Positions 1-7,463 of a stretch of DNA of 16,157 nt are shown here, piece after piece. Under the pieces are notes generated by a model. It was not told where the DNA came from and did not search any database. It saw nothing but the letters and a program-made list of their open reading frames with translations. How positions within the stretch are numbered: the stretch's first letter is position 1; each line of letters starts with the position of its first letter. Origin of the DNA: UBA3263 sp964528425. GTDB taxonomy: Bacteria > Bacteroidota > Bacteroidia > Bacteroidales > Muribaculaceae. Where the stretch lies: contig CAZGTD010000041.1 in the NCBI GenBank assembly GCA_964528425.1, forward strand, positions 1-16,157, read 5' to 3'. The translations under genes and the position numbers were made by a program.

Positions 1-608
1 TTGATTTCGAGGCGTTTCATCAGAATGCGGCTGAAGTGGAGGCCGGCGCCGGGGGCAACAACCGCACCCTCTTTTTCGGCATAGACCGTCTGAAACATTT
101 CGCTGTCGATTTCTTCGGGTTTACGTTCAATATGGTCGGGCAGCGGAGTGGAGCCGAGGTCAAACAGAACCTTTTTGAATTCTTCGTGAGAGCCGTCAAA
201 CAGGAAGCGCAGCGTGCGGCCGCGGCTGGTGGTGTTGTCAATTACTTCGGCAACAAGGCTTTCGTCCTCGCCGAAGTATAGTTTATTGCCGATGCGGATT
301 TTGCGTGCGGGTTCAACAAGAACGTCCCAGAGTTTATGTTCGGCGTTCAGCTCGCGCAGCAGAAAAACCTCGATTTTGGCGTTTGTACGTTCCTTATTGC
401 CGTAGAGTTTGGCCGGAAATACTTTAGTGTCGTTGAAAACCATAACGTCGCCGTCGCCGAAATAATCGATAATATCTTTAAAAAGTTTCTGCTCGATTTT
501 TCCGGTCTTGCGGTTGAGTATCATAAGGCGGGCGTCTTCGCGCTCGGCCAGCGGATACTGGGCAATGAGCTCCTGAGGAAGGTCGAAGTTAAATTGGCTG
601 AGTTTCAT
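1..608 (-). CDS. queA: QueA, S-adenosylmethionine:tRNA ribosyltransferase-isomerase (N-terminal part)
   Basis: Translation of the minus strand from the ATG at 608-606 gives MKLSQFNFDLPQELIAQYPL and continues open to the window edge, about 202 residues. The N-terminal pattern 'FDLP..LIAQ.P', the 'D.MVFNDTKV.PA.L.G' stretch (about residues 50-70) and the 'G.TPLPDHIER' segment are characteristic of QueA. The enzyme moves the ribosyl group of SAM onto preQ1 in tRNA to make epoxyqueuosine. The family is usually 340-350 residues, so roughly the last 40% lies outside the window. The start overlaps the truB stop (ATGA), which indicates translational coupling at the end of the ftsX operon and pairs two tRNA-modification genes. 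No stop codon or internal break is seen in the visible part. Confidence 0.95.
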   Translation of the reverse strand, partial: MKLSQFNFDLPQELIAQYPLAEREDARLMILNRKTGKIEQKLFKDIIDYFGDGDVMVFNDTKVFPAKLYGNKERTNAKIEVFLLRELNAEHKLWDVLVEPARKIRIGNKLYFGEDESLVAEVIDNTTSRGRTLRFLFDGSHEEFKKVLFDLGSTPLPDHIERKPEEIDSEMFQTVYAEKEGAVVAPGAGLHFSRILMKRLEI

Positions 609-1327
609 TTATTTGTATTGTCGTTGGGAATTTCAATGGTTATTGTTTTGAGCTCGTCGATGAGGGCGCGCACGTCGGCGCAGTCATGAATCGACACTGA
701 CCCGACGCGGGTGCGCCTCAGCGCCGTCAGGTGGGCTCCGCAGTTGAGCGCCTCGCCCAGGTCGCGGGCCAGGGCCCGGATGTAGGTTCCTTTGCTGCAG
801 ACAATTCTGAATCGGGCGCAGTAGGTTGCCGGGTCAAAATCGAGCAGCTCGAGCTCGCTGATTACTATGGGTTTGGCTTTGAGTTCGGGGGCTTCGCCTT
901 TGCGGGCCATTTTGTAGGCGCGTTTGCCCTCGATTTTAACGGCTGAAAAAACCGGCGGAACCTGCATAATAGGGCCGCGGAATTGCGGTAGCACAGCCTC
1001 AATCGCCTCGGCGGTTAAGTGGTCGGTGGGGTAGGTGCTGTCAATTTCAGTTTCGAGGTCGAAGCTCGGGGTAGTGGCGCCGAAGCGCACTGTTGCCACA
1101 TATTCTTTTTCGCCGGCTTGAAGCTGATCGATGAGTTTTGTGGCGCGGCCTGTGCAGATGAGCATAACTCCGGTTGCCAGCGGGTCGAGAGTGCCTGCAT
1201 GGCCAACCTTGAAGCGTTTGCACTCATGGCGGCGCGTCAGCACGCCGCGTATGCGCTTAACAACGTCAAACGAGGTCCAGTGAAGCGGTTTGTCAACCTT
1301 CAGTATCTGTCCGCTAACGAAATCCAT
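605..1327 (-). CDS. truB: TruB, tRNA pseudouridine(55) synthase
   Basis: A 240-residue protein that isomerises U55 in the T-arm of tRNAs. The catalytic motif GHAGTLDPLATG is present at residues 42-53, with the nucleophilic aspartate at Asp48. The flanking 'DKPLHWTSFDVV' near the N terminus (residues 12-23) and the 'F.G...Q.PP.FSA.K..G.RAY..AR.GE' block around residues 115-145 are also typical of TruB. The length matches the short Bacteroidota form without an extended C-terminal PUA region. The ATG at 1327-1325 directly abuts the uppP stop (TAAATG), and its own stop overlaps the queA start by four bases, so it is an internal operon gene without its own promoter. Confidence 0.97.
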   Translation of the reverse strand: MDFVSGQILKVDKPLHWTSFDVVKRIRGVLTRRHECKRFKVGHAGTLDPLATGVMLICTGRATKLIDQLQAGEKEYVATVRFGATTPSFDLETEIDSTYPTDHLTAEAIEAVLPQFRGPIMQVPPVFSAVKIEGKRAYKMARKGEAPELKAKPIVISELELLDFDPATYCARFRIVCSKGTYIRALARDLGEALNCGAHLTALRRTRVGSVSIHDCADVRALIDELKTITIEIPNDNTNK

Positions 1328-2161
1328 TTACCAGAGCAGACATAGCAGGCCGGCGGCCACGCAGTAAACGGCAAACCAAACCAGCTTGCCCTTTTTAACG
1401 ATATTGAGCATCCATTTGCAGGCGGCGCAGCCGACAAGGAATGACGACAGGAAGCCTACAATCATCGGCACGGCGCCTACCGCAACCGACGTGGTGGCCT
1501 CAACGGCATCGGGGATCAACAGGTCTTTCAAATCGAGCAGTCCTTCGCCCAAAATCGGAATGATGACCATCAGGAACGAGAATTGGGCAACTTTGGCGCG
1601 ATTGTCGCCCAAAAGGATGCCGGTGGCGATGGTGGTTCCAGAACGCGAAAGCCCGGGCAGGACGGCAATCGCCTGCGCGCAGCCTATAATAAAGGCGTCG
1701 GCCCAGCTTATGTCGCGCCCCTGTGGCTTGCCGGGGTTGGCAAGCATCTCGCGTGTGCGGGTGAAATAGGCAAATGCCAGCAGCGCGGCGGTTACGAGCA
1801 GGCAGATGCCAACAACCGTAAGGTTGCCGTCGAAAAGCTGTGAAATCTGCTTTTTAAACAACACGCCGACAATGCCTACGGGTATGCACGAAAGCAGAAT
1901 CTTGCAAACGTAAAAGAAATTATCGTCGCGCTGAATCGTTAGAAACGATTTTAGCAGCGGATAGAATTCGCGCCATAGAATAACTATCGTAGAGAGCACG
2001 GTTGCAACATGGAGCATCACCGAAAACTCAAGCGACGCGTCCGGGTCGAGGTTCATGCCGAGAATCTGTTTGAAAATCTCGAGATGACCGCTCGATGAAA
2101 TCGGCAGGTATTCGCTCAGTCCCTGAACGATTCCTAAAATCAGTGCATCAAGCCAATCCAT
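1328..2161 (-). CDS. uppP: UppP/BacA, undecaprenyl-diphosphatase
   Basis: A 277-residue polytopic membrane protein of the BacA family, which dephosphorylates undecaprenyl diphosphate so that the lipid carrier can be reused for peptidoglycan and other surface polymers. The first active-site region is at residues 10-27 (GIVQGLSEYLPISSSGHL: Gln13 and Glu17 stand in the (E/Q)xxxE motif, His26 in SSSGH). The second is PGLSRSGTT at 169-177 with Arg173. About eight hydrophobic segments are visible. It may confer bacitracin tolerance in some hosts. The ATG at 2161-2159 follows the DUF3098 stop by three bases. Its position after ftsX and before truB is the usual Bacteroidota order and ties carrier-lipid recycling to division. 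Confidence 0.97.
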   Translation of the reverse strand: MDWLDALILGIVQGLSEYLPISSSGHLEIFKQILGMNLDPDASLEFSVMLHVATVLSTIVILWREFYPLLKSFLTIQRDDNFFYVCKILLSCIPVGIVGVLFKKQISQLFDGNLTVVGICLLVTAALLAFAYFTRTREMLANPGKPQGRDISWADAFIIGCAQAIAVLPGLSRSGTTIATGILLGDNRAKVAQFSFLMVIIPILGEGLLDLKDLLIPDAVEATTSVAVGAVPMIVGFLSSFLVGCAACKWMLNIVKKGKLVWFAVYCVAAGLLCLLW

Positions 2162-2164
2162 AGT

Positions 2165-2425
2165 TTAATCTTGATTTTTCGGCCGATAAATAATAGCAAA
2201 AGCCATAAACAGAAAGCCCAGAAACGAAATTGTCGGTCCGACTACTATGCGCCGGGTAGAAAAAATGTCGGGCTCAAAGCCGGCGGCAGTGGTCGAAGGA
2301 CCGAGCATGAGCAGGAAGCCGACAATAATAGCGGCCGCTGCAATGGCCATCAATATAAAATTAGCTTTAACCAGAGGAAAGCGTGCGGGATTTTCGGGGT
2401 CGAGTTGCGAATTCTTCTTTGCCAT
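2165..2425 (-). CDS. DUF3098 family two-helix membrane protein
   Basis: An 86-residue protein with a charged N-terminal tail, a hydrophobic helix at about residues 23-43, a short loop with 'FEPDIFSTRRIVVGP', and a second helix at about 58-80 ending in a basic tail. This pattern and its location directly behind ftsX match the DUF3098 family, which is largely restricted to Bacteroidota. The function is unknown; being locked between ftsX and uppP suggests a role at the division site or in FtsX complex function, which is inference. Its ATG at 2425-2423 lies nine bases after the ftsX stop, with no promoter visible in the gap. Confidence 0.85.
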   Translation of the reverse strand: MAKKNSQLDPENPARFPLVKANFILMAIAAAAIIVGFLLMLGPSTTAAGFEPDIFSTRRIVVGPTISFLGFLFMAFAIIYRPKNQD

Positions 2426-2434
2426 ATTTAGTGT

Positions 2435-3298
2435 TTAGAAAAGGTCGTCGTAGTTCATGGTGAGGTAGCGTTGCGTGGCGAACGCTGCGGCCGAAAGGCT
2501 CAGAAGCGGACCGATAACTATCATAGCCCCGCAAACAATGCATAGCGTTTCGACTGTAGCTACGGTGCTCAACGATGCATCCAGATTCCACAGGTAGAAG
2601 TATATGCCCGTAAGGGCTCCGGAGGCTATAAGGCCGGCAATGGCCCCCTGAAGCATGTTGCTCAGCAGGAACGGCCGGCGTATGTAGCCGCGCGATGCGC
2701 CAACGAGTTTCATGGTATGGATGGTGAAGCGCCGGGAATATATGGTCAGGCGCACGGTATTGTTGATCAACACGAACGAAATCGGCAGCAGCGCGCAAAC
2801 GGCAAGAATTAGAATCATCATTACTGTCGACAGGTTTCGGTTAACGTGGTCAACCACTTCCGTATGGCCGTTGACCTGCTCTACCCCCGGCATTTCTGCC
2901 AGCGGGAGCATAATCTTGTCGAGGCTGTCGGCACAGGCGTAATCGGCCTTCACGTTTATTTCAAATTCCGGCAGAAACGGATTTACGTCGAGCATCTCGG
3001 TCAGATTTTCACCCATTTCTTTATGCCAGGTTTCATTGGCCTCTTCGGGCGAGAAGTAGCGGAACGAGGCTACATAGGGAGCCGAGCTGAAAAGCTGTTT
3101 GAAGTGGTTGATGTCGTCGAGGGTTGACCGTTCGACCAAAACCACGTCGAACCCCATGTGTTCTTTAATATCCGTTGTTATGCGGTGTGCCGCAAGGGCA
3201 AGCGTAGCAACCATGCCCAGGAGCAGGAGCACCAGGGCTACGGAAACAGTTGCCGTCAGCTGCACGCTGACCGACGAAAAGCCTTTTCGCGATTTCAT
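2435..3298 (-). CDS. ftsX: FtsX, permease-like cell division protein
   Basis: A 287-residue FtsX: short cytoplasmic N terminus, TM1 at about residues 15-38, an extracytoplasmic domain up to about residue 155, then three more TM helices. The conserved cytoplasmic 'TMKLVGAS...IRRPFL' loop that contacts FtsE is present (about residues 195-212). With the ATPase FtsE it forms an ABC-like complex that controls peptidoglycan hydrolases at the septum. ftsE is not next to it here, as is common in this phylum. The start at 3298 is fixed because the next in-frame Met (residue 29) lies inside TM1. A promoter box ends only nine bases before the ATG, so the mRNA leader should be very short. It is the first gene of the unit ftsX-DUF3098-uppP-truB-queA. 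Confidence 0.95.
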   Translation of the reverse strand: MKSRKGFSSVSVQLTATVSVALVLLLLGMVATLALAAHRITTDIKEHMGFDVVLVERSTLDDINHFKQLFSSAPYVASFRYFSPEEANETWHKEMGENLTEMLDVNPFLPEFEINVKADYACADSLDKIMLPLAEMPGVEQVNGHTEVVDHVNRNLSTVMMILILAVCALLPISFVLINNTVRLTIYSRRFTIHTMKLVGASRGYIRRPFLLSNMLQGAIAGLIASGALTGIYFYLWNLDASLSTVATVETLCIVCGAMIVIGPLLSLSAAAFATQRYLTMNYDDLF

Positions 3299-3307
3299 AA
3301 TAGGCTA

Positions 3308-3334
3308 CAAAGTTACGAAATTTCACCCCCCTTT
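3308..3334 (-). promoter_or_regulatory. Bacteroides-type promoter of the ftsX operon
   Basis: On the minus strand the -7 box TAACTTTG occupies 3315-3308. A TTG(AC) at about 3339-3337 lies 21 bases upstream and could serve as the -33 element. The box fits TAnnTTTG exactly. Only nine bases separate it from the ftsX ATG, so transcription should start about 3-6 bases before the start codon. Confidence 0.75.
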
Positions 3335-3404
3335 GTCAAGCATTTCCCCAAATTTCTTTCACAAATCTACACTCGCTTCGCGTAATGCGCTGATTTGTTG
3401 GTTT

Positions 3405-3445
3405 ATAGTTAATGTGATGTCTTATGCCATACTCACGTTAACTAT
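3405..3445. repeat. Imperfect inverted repeat at the 3' end of the TM2 gene
   Basis: ATAGTTAATGTG (3405-3416) and CACGTTAACTAT (3434-3445) form 12-base arms around a 17-base loop, with one mismatch (a G-U pair if transcribed from the plus strand). The right arm covers the stop codon of the TM2-domain gene. There is no T-run on the minus strand after it, so it is not a standard intrinsic terminator, although it may stabilise or end that transcript. Confidence 0.4.
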
Positions 3446-3704
3446 GAAGATATGCGTCTTCATTTCGCATCAATATGTAGCTTCTAATTTCGTTTTGCAA
3501 TTGTTTTTGCTCTTCTCTGGCATTATAAACATCTACCATTCCACTCAAAGTGAATAAGTCAATGAATGCACCGATTCCGCATAATCCTCCTGTGATAATC
3601 CAAAGAATACCTGTTCCCCATTTATTTAAATATATACGGTGTAGACCAAGTATACCGAAAGAGCCAATTAGCCAAAGAAGATAGGCAACACCTTTTGATT
3701 TCAT
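3438..3704 (-). CDS. TM2-domain membrane protein
   Basis: An 88-residue protein starting at the ATG 3704-3702. The first ~55 residues match the TM2 domain: two hydrophobic helices, with 'GVAYLLWLIGSFGILGLHR' followed by 'YLNKWGTGILWIITGGLCGIG' and the acidic 'IDLFTL' end. The C-terminal ~30 residues are charged and possibly helical (NAREEQKQLQNEIRSYI). An in-frame upstream extension to 3881 would run inside the LysE gene and is not credible. The function of TM2 proteins is not known. By hand count the gene is about 36% GC, clearly lower than most of its neighbours (about 50-60% in sampled stretches), which suggests a different origin. It follows the LysE gene by 32 bases on the same strand. 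Confidence 0.85.
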   Translation of the reverse strand: MKSKGVAYLLWLIGSFGILGLHRIYLNKWGTGILWIITGGLCGIGAFIDLFTLSGMVDVYNAREEQKQLQNEIRSYILMRNEDAYLHS

Positions 3705-3736
3705 AATGCGATGGATTAGCGGATTTAATGTTCGGG

Positions 3737-4375
3737 TTAGAGGTCGAATAGGGCGGTGATGGTGCCGACTATGGCGAAGATTATCAGTAGCGAGCCGATA
3801 ATGCGGTTGAGCAGATAGAGGGAGCGCACGTTGAAGTGGGTGCGCATTTTGTTGACCAGAAATGTTATCAGAAACCACCACGCCAGGGCCCCCACGGCGA
3901 TAGAAAGGTAGCCGGCAAAATAGTGGTAGTATCTGAATTCTGGGAGCAAAAAGTTGAAGCGCGCAAAGAGGCCGATGATAAAGAAGAGTATCAGCGGATT
4001 AGAGACCGTAAGCAAAAAGCCGGTAACTATGTCTTTCCAGTAGGTATTTGCTTCGGCCAGGTCGGGGCGACGCAGGTCTTTGGCCGGGTTTTTGCGAAAC
4101 AGAAATATGCCGAACAGGGCAATGGCTATGGAGCCGAAAATCTGCAGCAGCAGCTGCTGGGAGGATATGAAGTCGGTTATGAACGCTATGCCGGCGCCGG
4201 TGAGTATGCAGTAGAATAAATCGGAAATCGACGCTCCGATGCCGGTAAAGAATGCGGGCCAGCGCCCCTTGTTGAGGGTGCGCTGTATAACCAGCATGCC
4301 AATCGGGCCCATAGGAGCGGAAATCAGCACTCCAATGGCAAAGCCGCGCATCAAAACGTAAATCAGGTTATCCAT
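3737..4375 (-). CDS. LysE/RhtB-family amino-acid exporter
   Basis: A 212-residue membrane protein with about six hydrophobic helices. The N-terminal stretch carries the LysE family signature: 'GFAIGVLISAPMGPIGMLV' (residues 10-28), then 'TLNKGRWPAFFTGIGASISDL'. A second conserved feature is 'DIVTGFLLTVSNPLILFF' at about 115-132, matching the family's NPK/NP motif. These proteins export amino acids or related small solutes; the substrate cannot be read from sequence. The start codon shares one base with the stop of the preceding symporter gene (TGATG), so an importer-like and an exporter-like protein are made from one message. Confidence 0.9.
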   Translation of the reverse strand: MDNLIYVLMRGFAIGVLISAPMGPIGMLVIQRTLNKGRWPAFFTGIGASISDLFYCILTGAGIAFITDFISSQQLLLQIFGSIAIALFGIFLFRKNPAKDLRRPDLAEANTYWKDIVTGFLLTVSNPLILFFIIGLFARFNFLLPEFRYYHYFAGYLSIAVGALAWWFLITFLVNKMRTHFNVRSLYLLNRIIGSLLIIFAIVGTITALFDL

Positions 4376-5544
4376 CAGCTATTTTCGTGGCCTGTCGGCG
4401 GAGTAGGGAAGATTCGGTTTATGATCAGGGCAATGGCGCCGTCGCCGGTAACGTTGCAGGCGGTGCCGAATGAGTCCATGGTAATATAAAGGGCAATCAT
4501 CAGCGCGTTGTCGGCCTCGGAGAATCCGAGCATTGACGACAGTAACCCTAACGATGCCATGATTGCACCGCCGGGTACGCCGGGGGCGGCAATAATGGTT
4601 ATGCCGAGCATTGCAATGAAACCGGCAAACTGTCCGACGCTCCAGGGCATTCCCTGCATGATCATCAGCGCCAGGGCGCACGAGGTGATTTTCAGTGCCG
4701 AGCCCGACATGTGGATCGTTGCGCAGAGGGGCACAACGAATCCGGCCGTAGATTCATTCACTCCGAGGGTCTTTACCTGGCGCAGGGTAACGGGAATGGT
4801 GGCGGCGGAACTTTGGGTTCCGAGGGCGGTGAAATAGGCCGGCAACATGGTTTTCAGGGCCTTGAAGGGATTGCGGTGGTCAACGATGCCGGCAATGGTG
4901 AATTGTCCGATGAGCAGGAGAATATGCATGGCAAAGATAATGGCGATAATGCTGACGAAGGTCATCATTACGCGGCCTACCTGCCCTTCGATGGTCATTG
5001 ACATGAAGATGCCGAAAATATAAATCGGGAGCAAGGGAATTATAACTCCCATAATCGTGCGCGAAATTATTTCGCGGAACTCGTTGAATCCGCGCTTGAG
5101 GGCCGACGAGTTGCAATAGGCCATGCCCAGGCCCATTACGAAGGCCAGAACCAGGGCGGTCATTACTCCGAACAGCGGCGGCATCTCCACGGTGAAGAAC
5201 GCTTCGGGTGCCGCGGCATGGGCTTCGAGGGCATCAACGGCTCCGTGCGAATCAATCAAATGCGGAAATGCCCAGGCGCTGACTCCGAATGAAAACCAGC
5301 CGGAGGCCAGGGTCATGGCGTAGGCAATCAGCGCCGTAACGGCGAGCATCTTGCCGGCCTTTGATCCGATTTCGGCGATGGCCGGGGCAACGTAGCCGAG
5401 AATCAGCAGCGGAATTATGAATCCGAGAAATTGCGAAAATATCGCATTAAAGGTCATGAACACCCGGGCGCCCCACAGGGGCATTATGTAGCCGGCCCCC
5501 ACGCCGAGGGCTATGGCTATGAGTATGCGGACAAGCAGTTTCAT
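4375..5544 (-). CDS. DAACS-family cation:amino-acid/dicarboxylate symporter
   Basis: A 389-residue protein of the SDF (sodium:dicarboxylate) family, with about eight TM helices and two re-entrant loops. HP1 is visible as 'ALGTQSSAATIP', where most relatives have a serine-rich motif. The TM7 motif is HMSGS in place of NMDGT. TM8 reads 'MDSFGTACNVTGDG', with the conserved NVTGD present. Aligned on GltPh, the TM8 arginine that binds the side-chain carboxylate of Asp/Glu would be Gly here, and the TM7 Asp is Ser. I infer a substrate other than glutamate or aspartate, perhaps a neutral amino acid as in SstT-type members. The ATG overlaps the sufB stop (ATGA), so it is the fourth gene of the lipoprotein-cvpA-sufB unit. 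Confidence 0.92.
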   Translation of the reverse strand: MKLLVRILIAIALGVGAGYIMPLWGARVFMTFNAIFSQFLGFIIPLLILGYVAPAIAEIGSKAGKMLAVTALIAYAMTLASGWFSFGVSAWAFPHLIDSHGAVDALEAHAAAPEAFFTVEMPPLFGVMTALVLAFVMGLGMAYCNSSALKRGFNEFREIISRTIMGVIIPLLPIYIFGIFMSMTIEGQVGRVMMTFVSIIAIIFAMHILLLIGQFTIAGIVDHRNPFKALKTMLPAYFTALGTQSSAATIPVTLRQVKTLGVNESTAGFVVPLCATIHMSGSALKITSCALALMIMQGMPWSVGQFAGFIAMLGITIIAAPGVPGGAIMASLGLLSSMLGFSEADNALMIALYITMDSFGTACNVTGDGAIALIINRIFPTPPTGHENS

Positions 5545-7001
5545 CCTACGGCTCCTTCCAGTGTTAACGCCAGGAGTTTCTGGGCCTCCACGGCAAATTC
5601 CATCGGCAATTTTGCCATAACCTCTTTGGCGTAGCCATTAACAATCAGGCCGACAGCTTCTTCGGTCGGAATTCCGCGTTGGTTGCAATAGAATAGCTGG
5701 TCGGCGGAAATTTTTGAGGTGGTAGCTTCGTGTTCAACAATTGCGGTCGGGTTCTTAACGTCAATGACCGGAAAAGTGTGGGCGCCGCAAGTCGGCGACA
5801 GCAATAGCGAGTCACACTGGGTGTGGTTGCGGCAGCCGTCGGCGTTGGCGGCTACAGAAACGAGGCCGCGATATGAGTTCTGGCTGTGGCCGGCCGAGAT
5901 GCCTTTGCTGACTATGGTTGAGCGAGTGCGCTGGCCAAGGTGAATCATCTTGGTCCCGGTGTCGGCCTGCTGGCGATGGCGCGTAACCGCAACCGAATAG
6001 AATTCGCCGATAGAATCATCGCCCTGAAGCACACATGACGGATACTTCCACGTTATGCTCGACCCGGTTTCCACCTGAGTCCACGAAATCTTCGAGCGCT
6101 CGCCGCGGCAAAGGCCCCGCTTGGTGACGAAGTTGTAGACGCCGCCGCGGCCGTCGCGGTCGCCTGCATACCAGTTCTGAACTGTTGAATACTTGACTTC
6201 GGCGCGGTTTTCGGCAATGATTTCAACTATGGCTGCATGAAGCTGATTTTCGTCGCGCCGGGGAGCGGTGCACCCTTCAAGATATGAAACGTAGGCATCG
6301 TCGTCGGCCACAATCAGAGTGCGTTCAAACTGGCCGGTGCCTGCGGCGTTGATGCGGAAATAGGTGCTCAGCTCCATGGGGCAGCGCACTCCCTTGGGTA
6401 TATAAACGAACGACCCGTCGGAAAACACTGCCGAATTCAGAGCGGCATAGAAGTTGTCGGCGTAGCTGACTACTTTGCCGAGATATTTGCGAACAAGGTC
6501 GGGATGCTCCTTAACCGCTTCGGAAAACGAGCAGAACACTATGCCCAGTTCGGCCAGCTTGGCCCGGTGGGTGGTTTTTACCGACACGGAGTCCATAACT
6601 GCATCGACGGCCATACCCGAAAGCAGTTTCTGCTCCTCAAGCGGTATGCCGAGCCGGTCAAAAGTATTGAGTATCTCCGGGTCGACTTCGTCGAGGCTTT
6701 TGGGCCCTTCTTTTTTACGGGGAGCCGCGTAATAGCTTATGGCCTGAAAGTCTATTTCCGGAATATCGAGGTGCGCCCAGGTCGGGGGCGTCATTTTCTG
6801 CCAATGACGAAAAGCCTTCAGCCTGAAGTCCAGAAGCCAGTCCGGTTCGCCTTTTTTTTGAGAAATCAGGCGAACAACGTCCTCGTTGAGGCCGGCGGCT
6901 ATAATGTCGGTTTCAACGTCGCCGGAAAAGAAGCCATATTTATAATCGTCGTCGTTCTGGTCCGATATTCGTCGGAGTGCGTCGTCGTCGGAATAATCCA
7001 T
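5541..7001 (-). CDS. sufB: SufB, Fe-S cluster assembly scaffold subunit
   Basis: A 486-residue SufB, the core scaffold of the SufBCD complex that assembles [Fe-S] clusters with sulfur from SufS. The central beta-helix region includes 'SYLEGCTAP' (about 239-247), 'WTQVETGSSITWKYPSC' (about 307-323) and 'GISAGHSQNSYRGL' (about 367-380). The C-terminal hallmark is 'CDSLLLSPTCGAHTFP' (396-411), with Cys405 in the stretch that carries the sulfur-accepting cysteine in studied SufB proteins, followed by 'VEHEATTSKIS' (422-432). It has the full length expected, with no break. The ATG abuts the cvpA stop (TAAATG). sufC, sufD and sufS, which usually follow, are absent; a symporter gene overlaps its stop instead. 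Confidence 0.97.
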   Translation of the reverse strand: MDYSDDDALRRISDQNDDDYKYGFFSGDVETDIIAAGLNEDVVRLISQKKGEPDWLLDFRLKAFRHWQKMTPPTWAHLDIPEIDFQAISYYAAPRKKEGPKSLDEVDPEILNTFDRLGIPLEEQKLLSGMAVDAVMDSVSVKTTHRAKLAELGIVFCSFSEAVKEHPDLVRKYLGKVVSYADNFYAALNSAVFSDGSFVYIPKGVRCPMELSTYFRINAAGTGQFERTLIVADDDAYVSYLEGCTAPRRDENQLHAAIVEIIAENRAEVKYSTVQNWYAGDRDGRGGVYNFVTKRGLCRGERSKISWTQVETGSSITWKYPSCVLQGDDSIGEFYSVAVTRHRQQADTGTKMIHLGQRTRSTIVSKGISAGHSQNSYRGLVSVAANADGCRNHTQCDSLLLSPTCGAHTFPVIDVKNPTAIVEHEATTSKISADQLFYCNQRGIPTEEAVGLIVNGYAKEVMAKLPMEFAVEAQKLLALTLEGAVG

Positions 7002-7463
7002 TTATGATGCGTTATATAGGTTAAGTGCCAGCCCGAAAAGGCGTTGGGCAAATGCTGCGACCCATTGCGAGAATGGGGCTGAAAACAACGTGGTTTCGGG
7101 TGAGCAGAGTATCAATAGGTTGATTATAAGTGATGTCAGCAGCAGCCATTTGATTGCTCCGATAATGGCGCCGAGCAGACGGTTGAGCCATTCAAGCAGC
7201 AGGGCTTTTATTGTCAGATGCAGGGCCTTGGCTATAAGCTTTACGCCTAAAAAACATAAAATGTAAACTATAGTGAAACACGCGAACTGCGGCAACTGAA
7301 GGTGGGCGGCAATGCCGGGCGCAAACAGCCGCGCGCCCAAAAAGCCAATCAGAAAGGCCAGCACCGACGCCGCCTGGGCAATTGCCCCGCGCCAGCCGCC
7401 ATAAATGGCGTAGCCTACAGTGCCGAGAATCAGCACCCAACTGATTATCTGAGCCGTGGTCAC
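7002..7463 (-). CDS. CvpA-family membrane protein
   Basis: A 153-residue protein of the CvpA (colicin V production) family, with four hydrophobic segments at about residues 7-24, 28-48, 62-85 and 98-122. The family pattern of a Gly/Arg-containing loop after TM1 ('YGGWRGAIAQA') and 'NRLLGAIIGAIKWLLL' near residue 95 is present. CvpA is linked to envelope homeostasis in other bacteria, but the molecular role is unclear. The start is GTG (7463-7461), forming a four-base GTGA overlap with the stop of the lipoprotein gene. Its stop abuts the sufB ATG. cvpA next to sufB is a recurrent Bacteroidota arrangement. Confidence 0.9.
   Translation of the reverse strand: MTTAQIISWVLILGTVGYAIYGGWRGAIAQAASVLAFLIGFLGARLFAPGIAAHLQLPQFACFTIVYILCFLGVKLIAKALHLTIKALLLEWLNRLLGAIIGAIKWLLLTSLIINLLILCSPETTLFSAPFSQWVAAFAQRLFGLALNLYNAS

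Noticed and set aside
3099..3557. Plus-strand frame of 152 codons across the ftsX-TM2 gap
   Set aside because: It runs antisense to ftsX and the TM2 gene, and has no promoter or recognisable domain.
3705..3881. Extended start of the TM2-domain frame at 3881
   Set aside because: The extension lies in the coding region of the LysE gene in another frame and lacks hydrophobic or conserved character; the TM2 domain begins at 3704.
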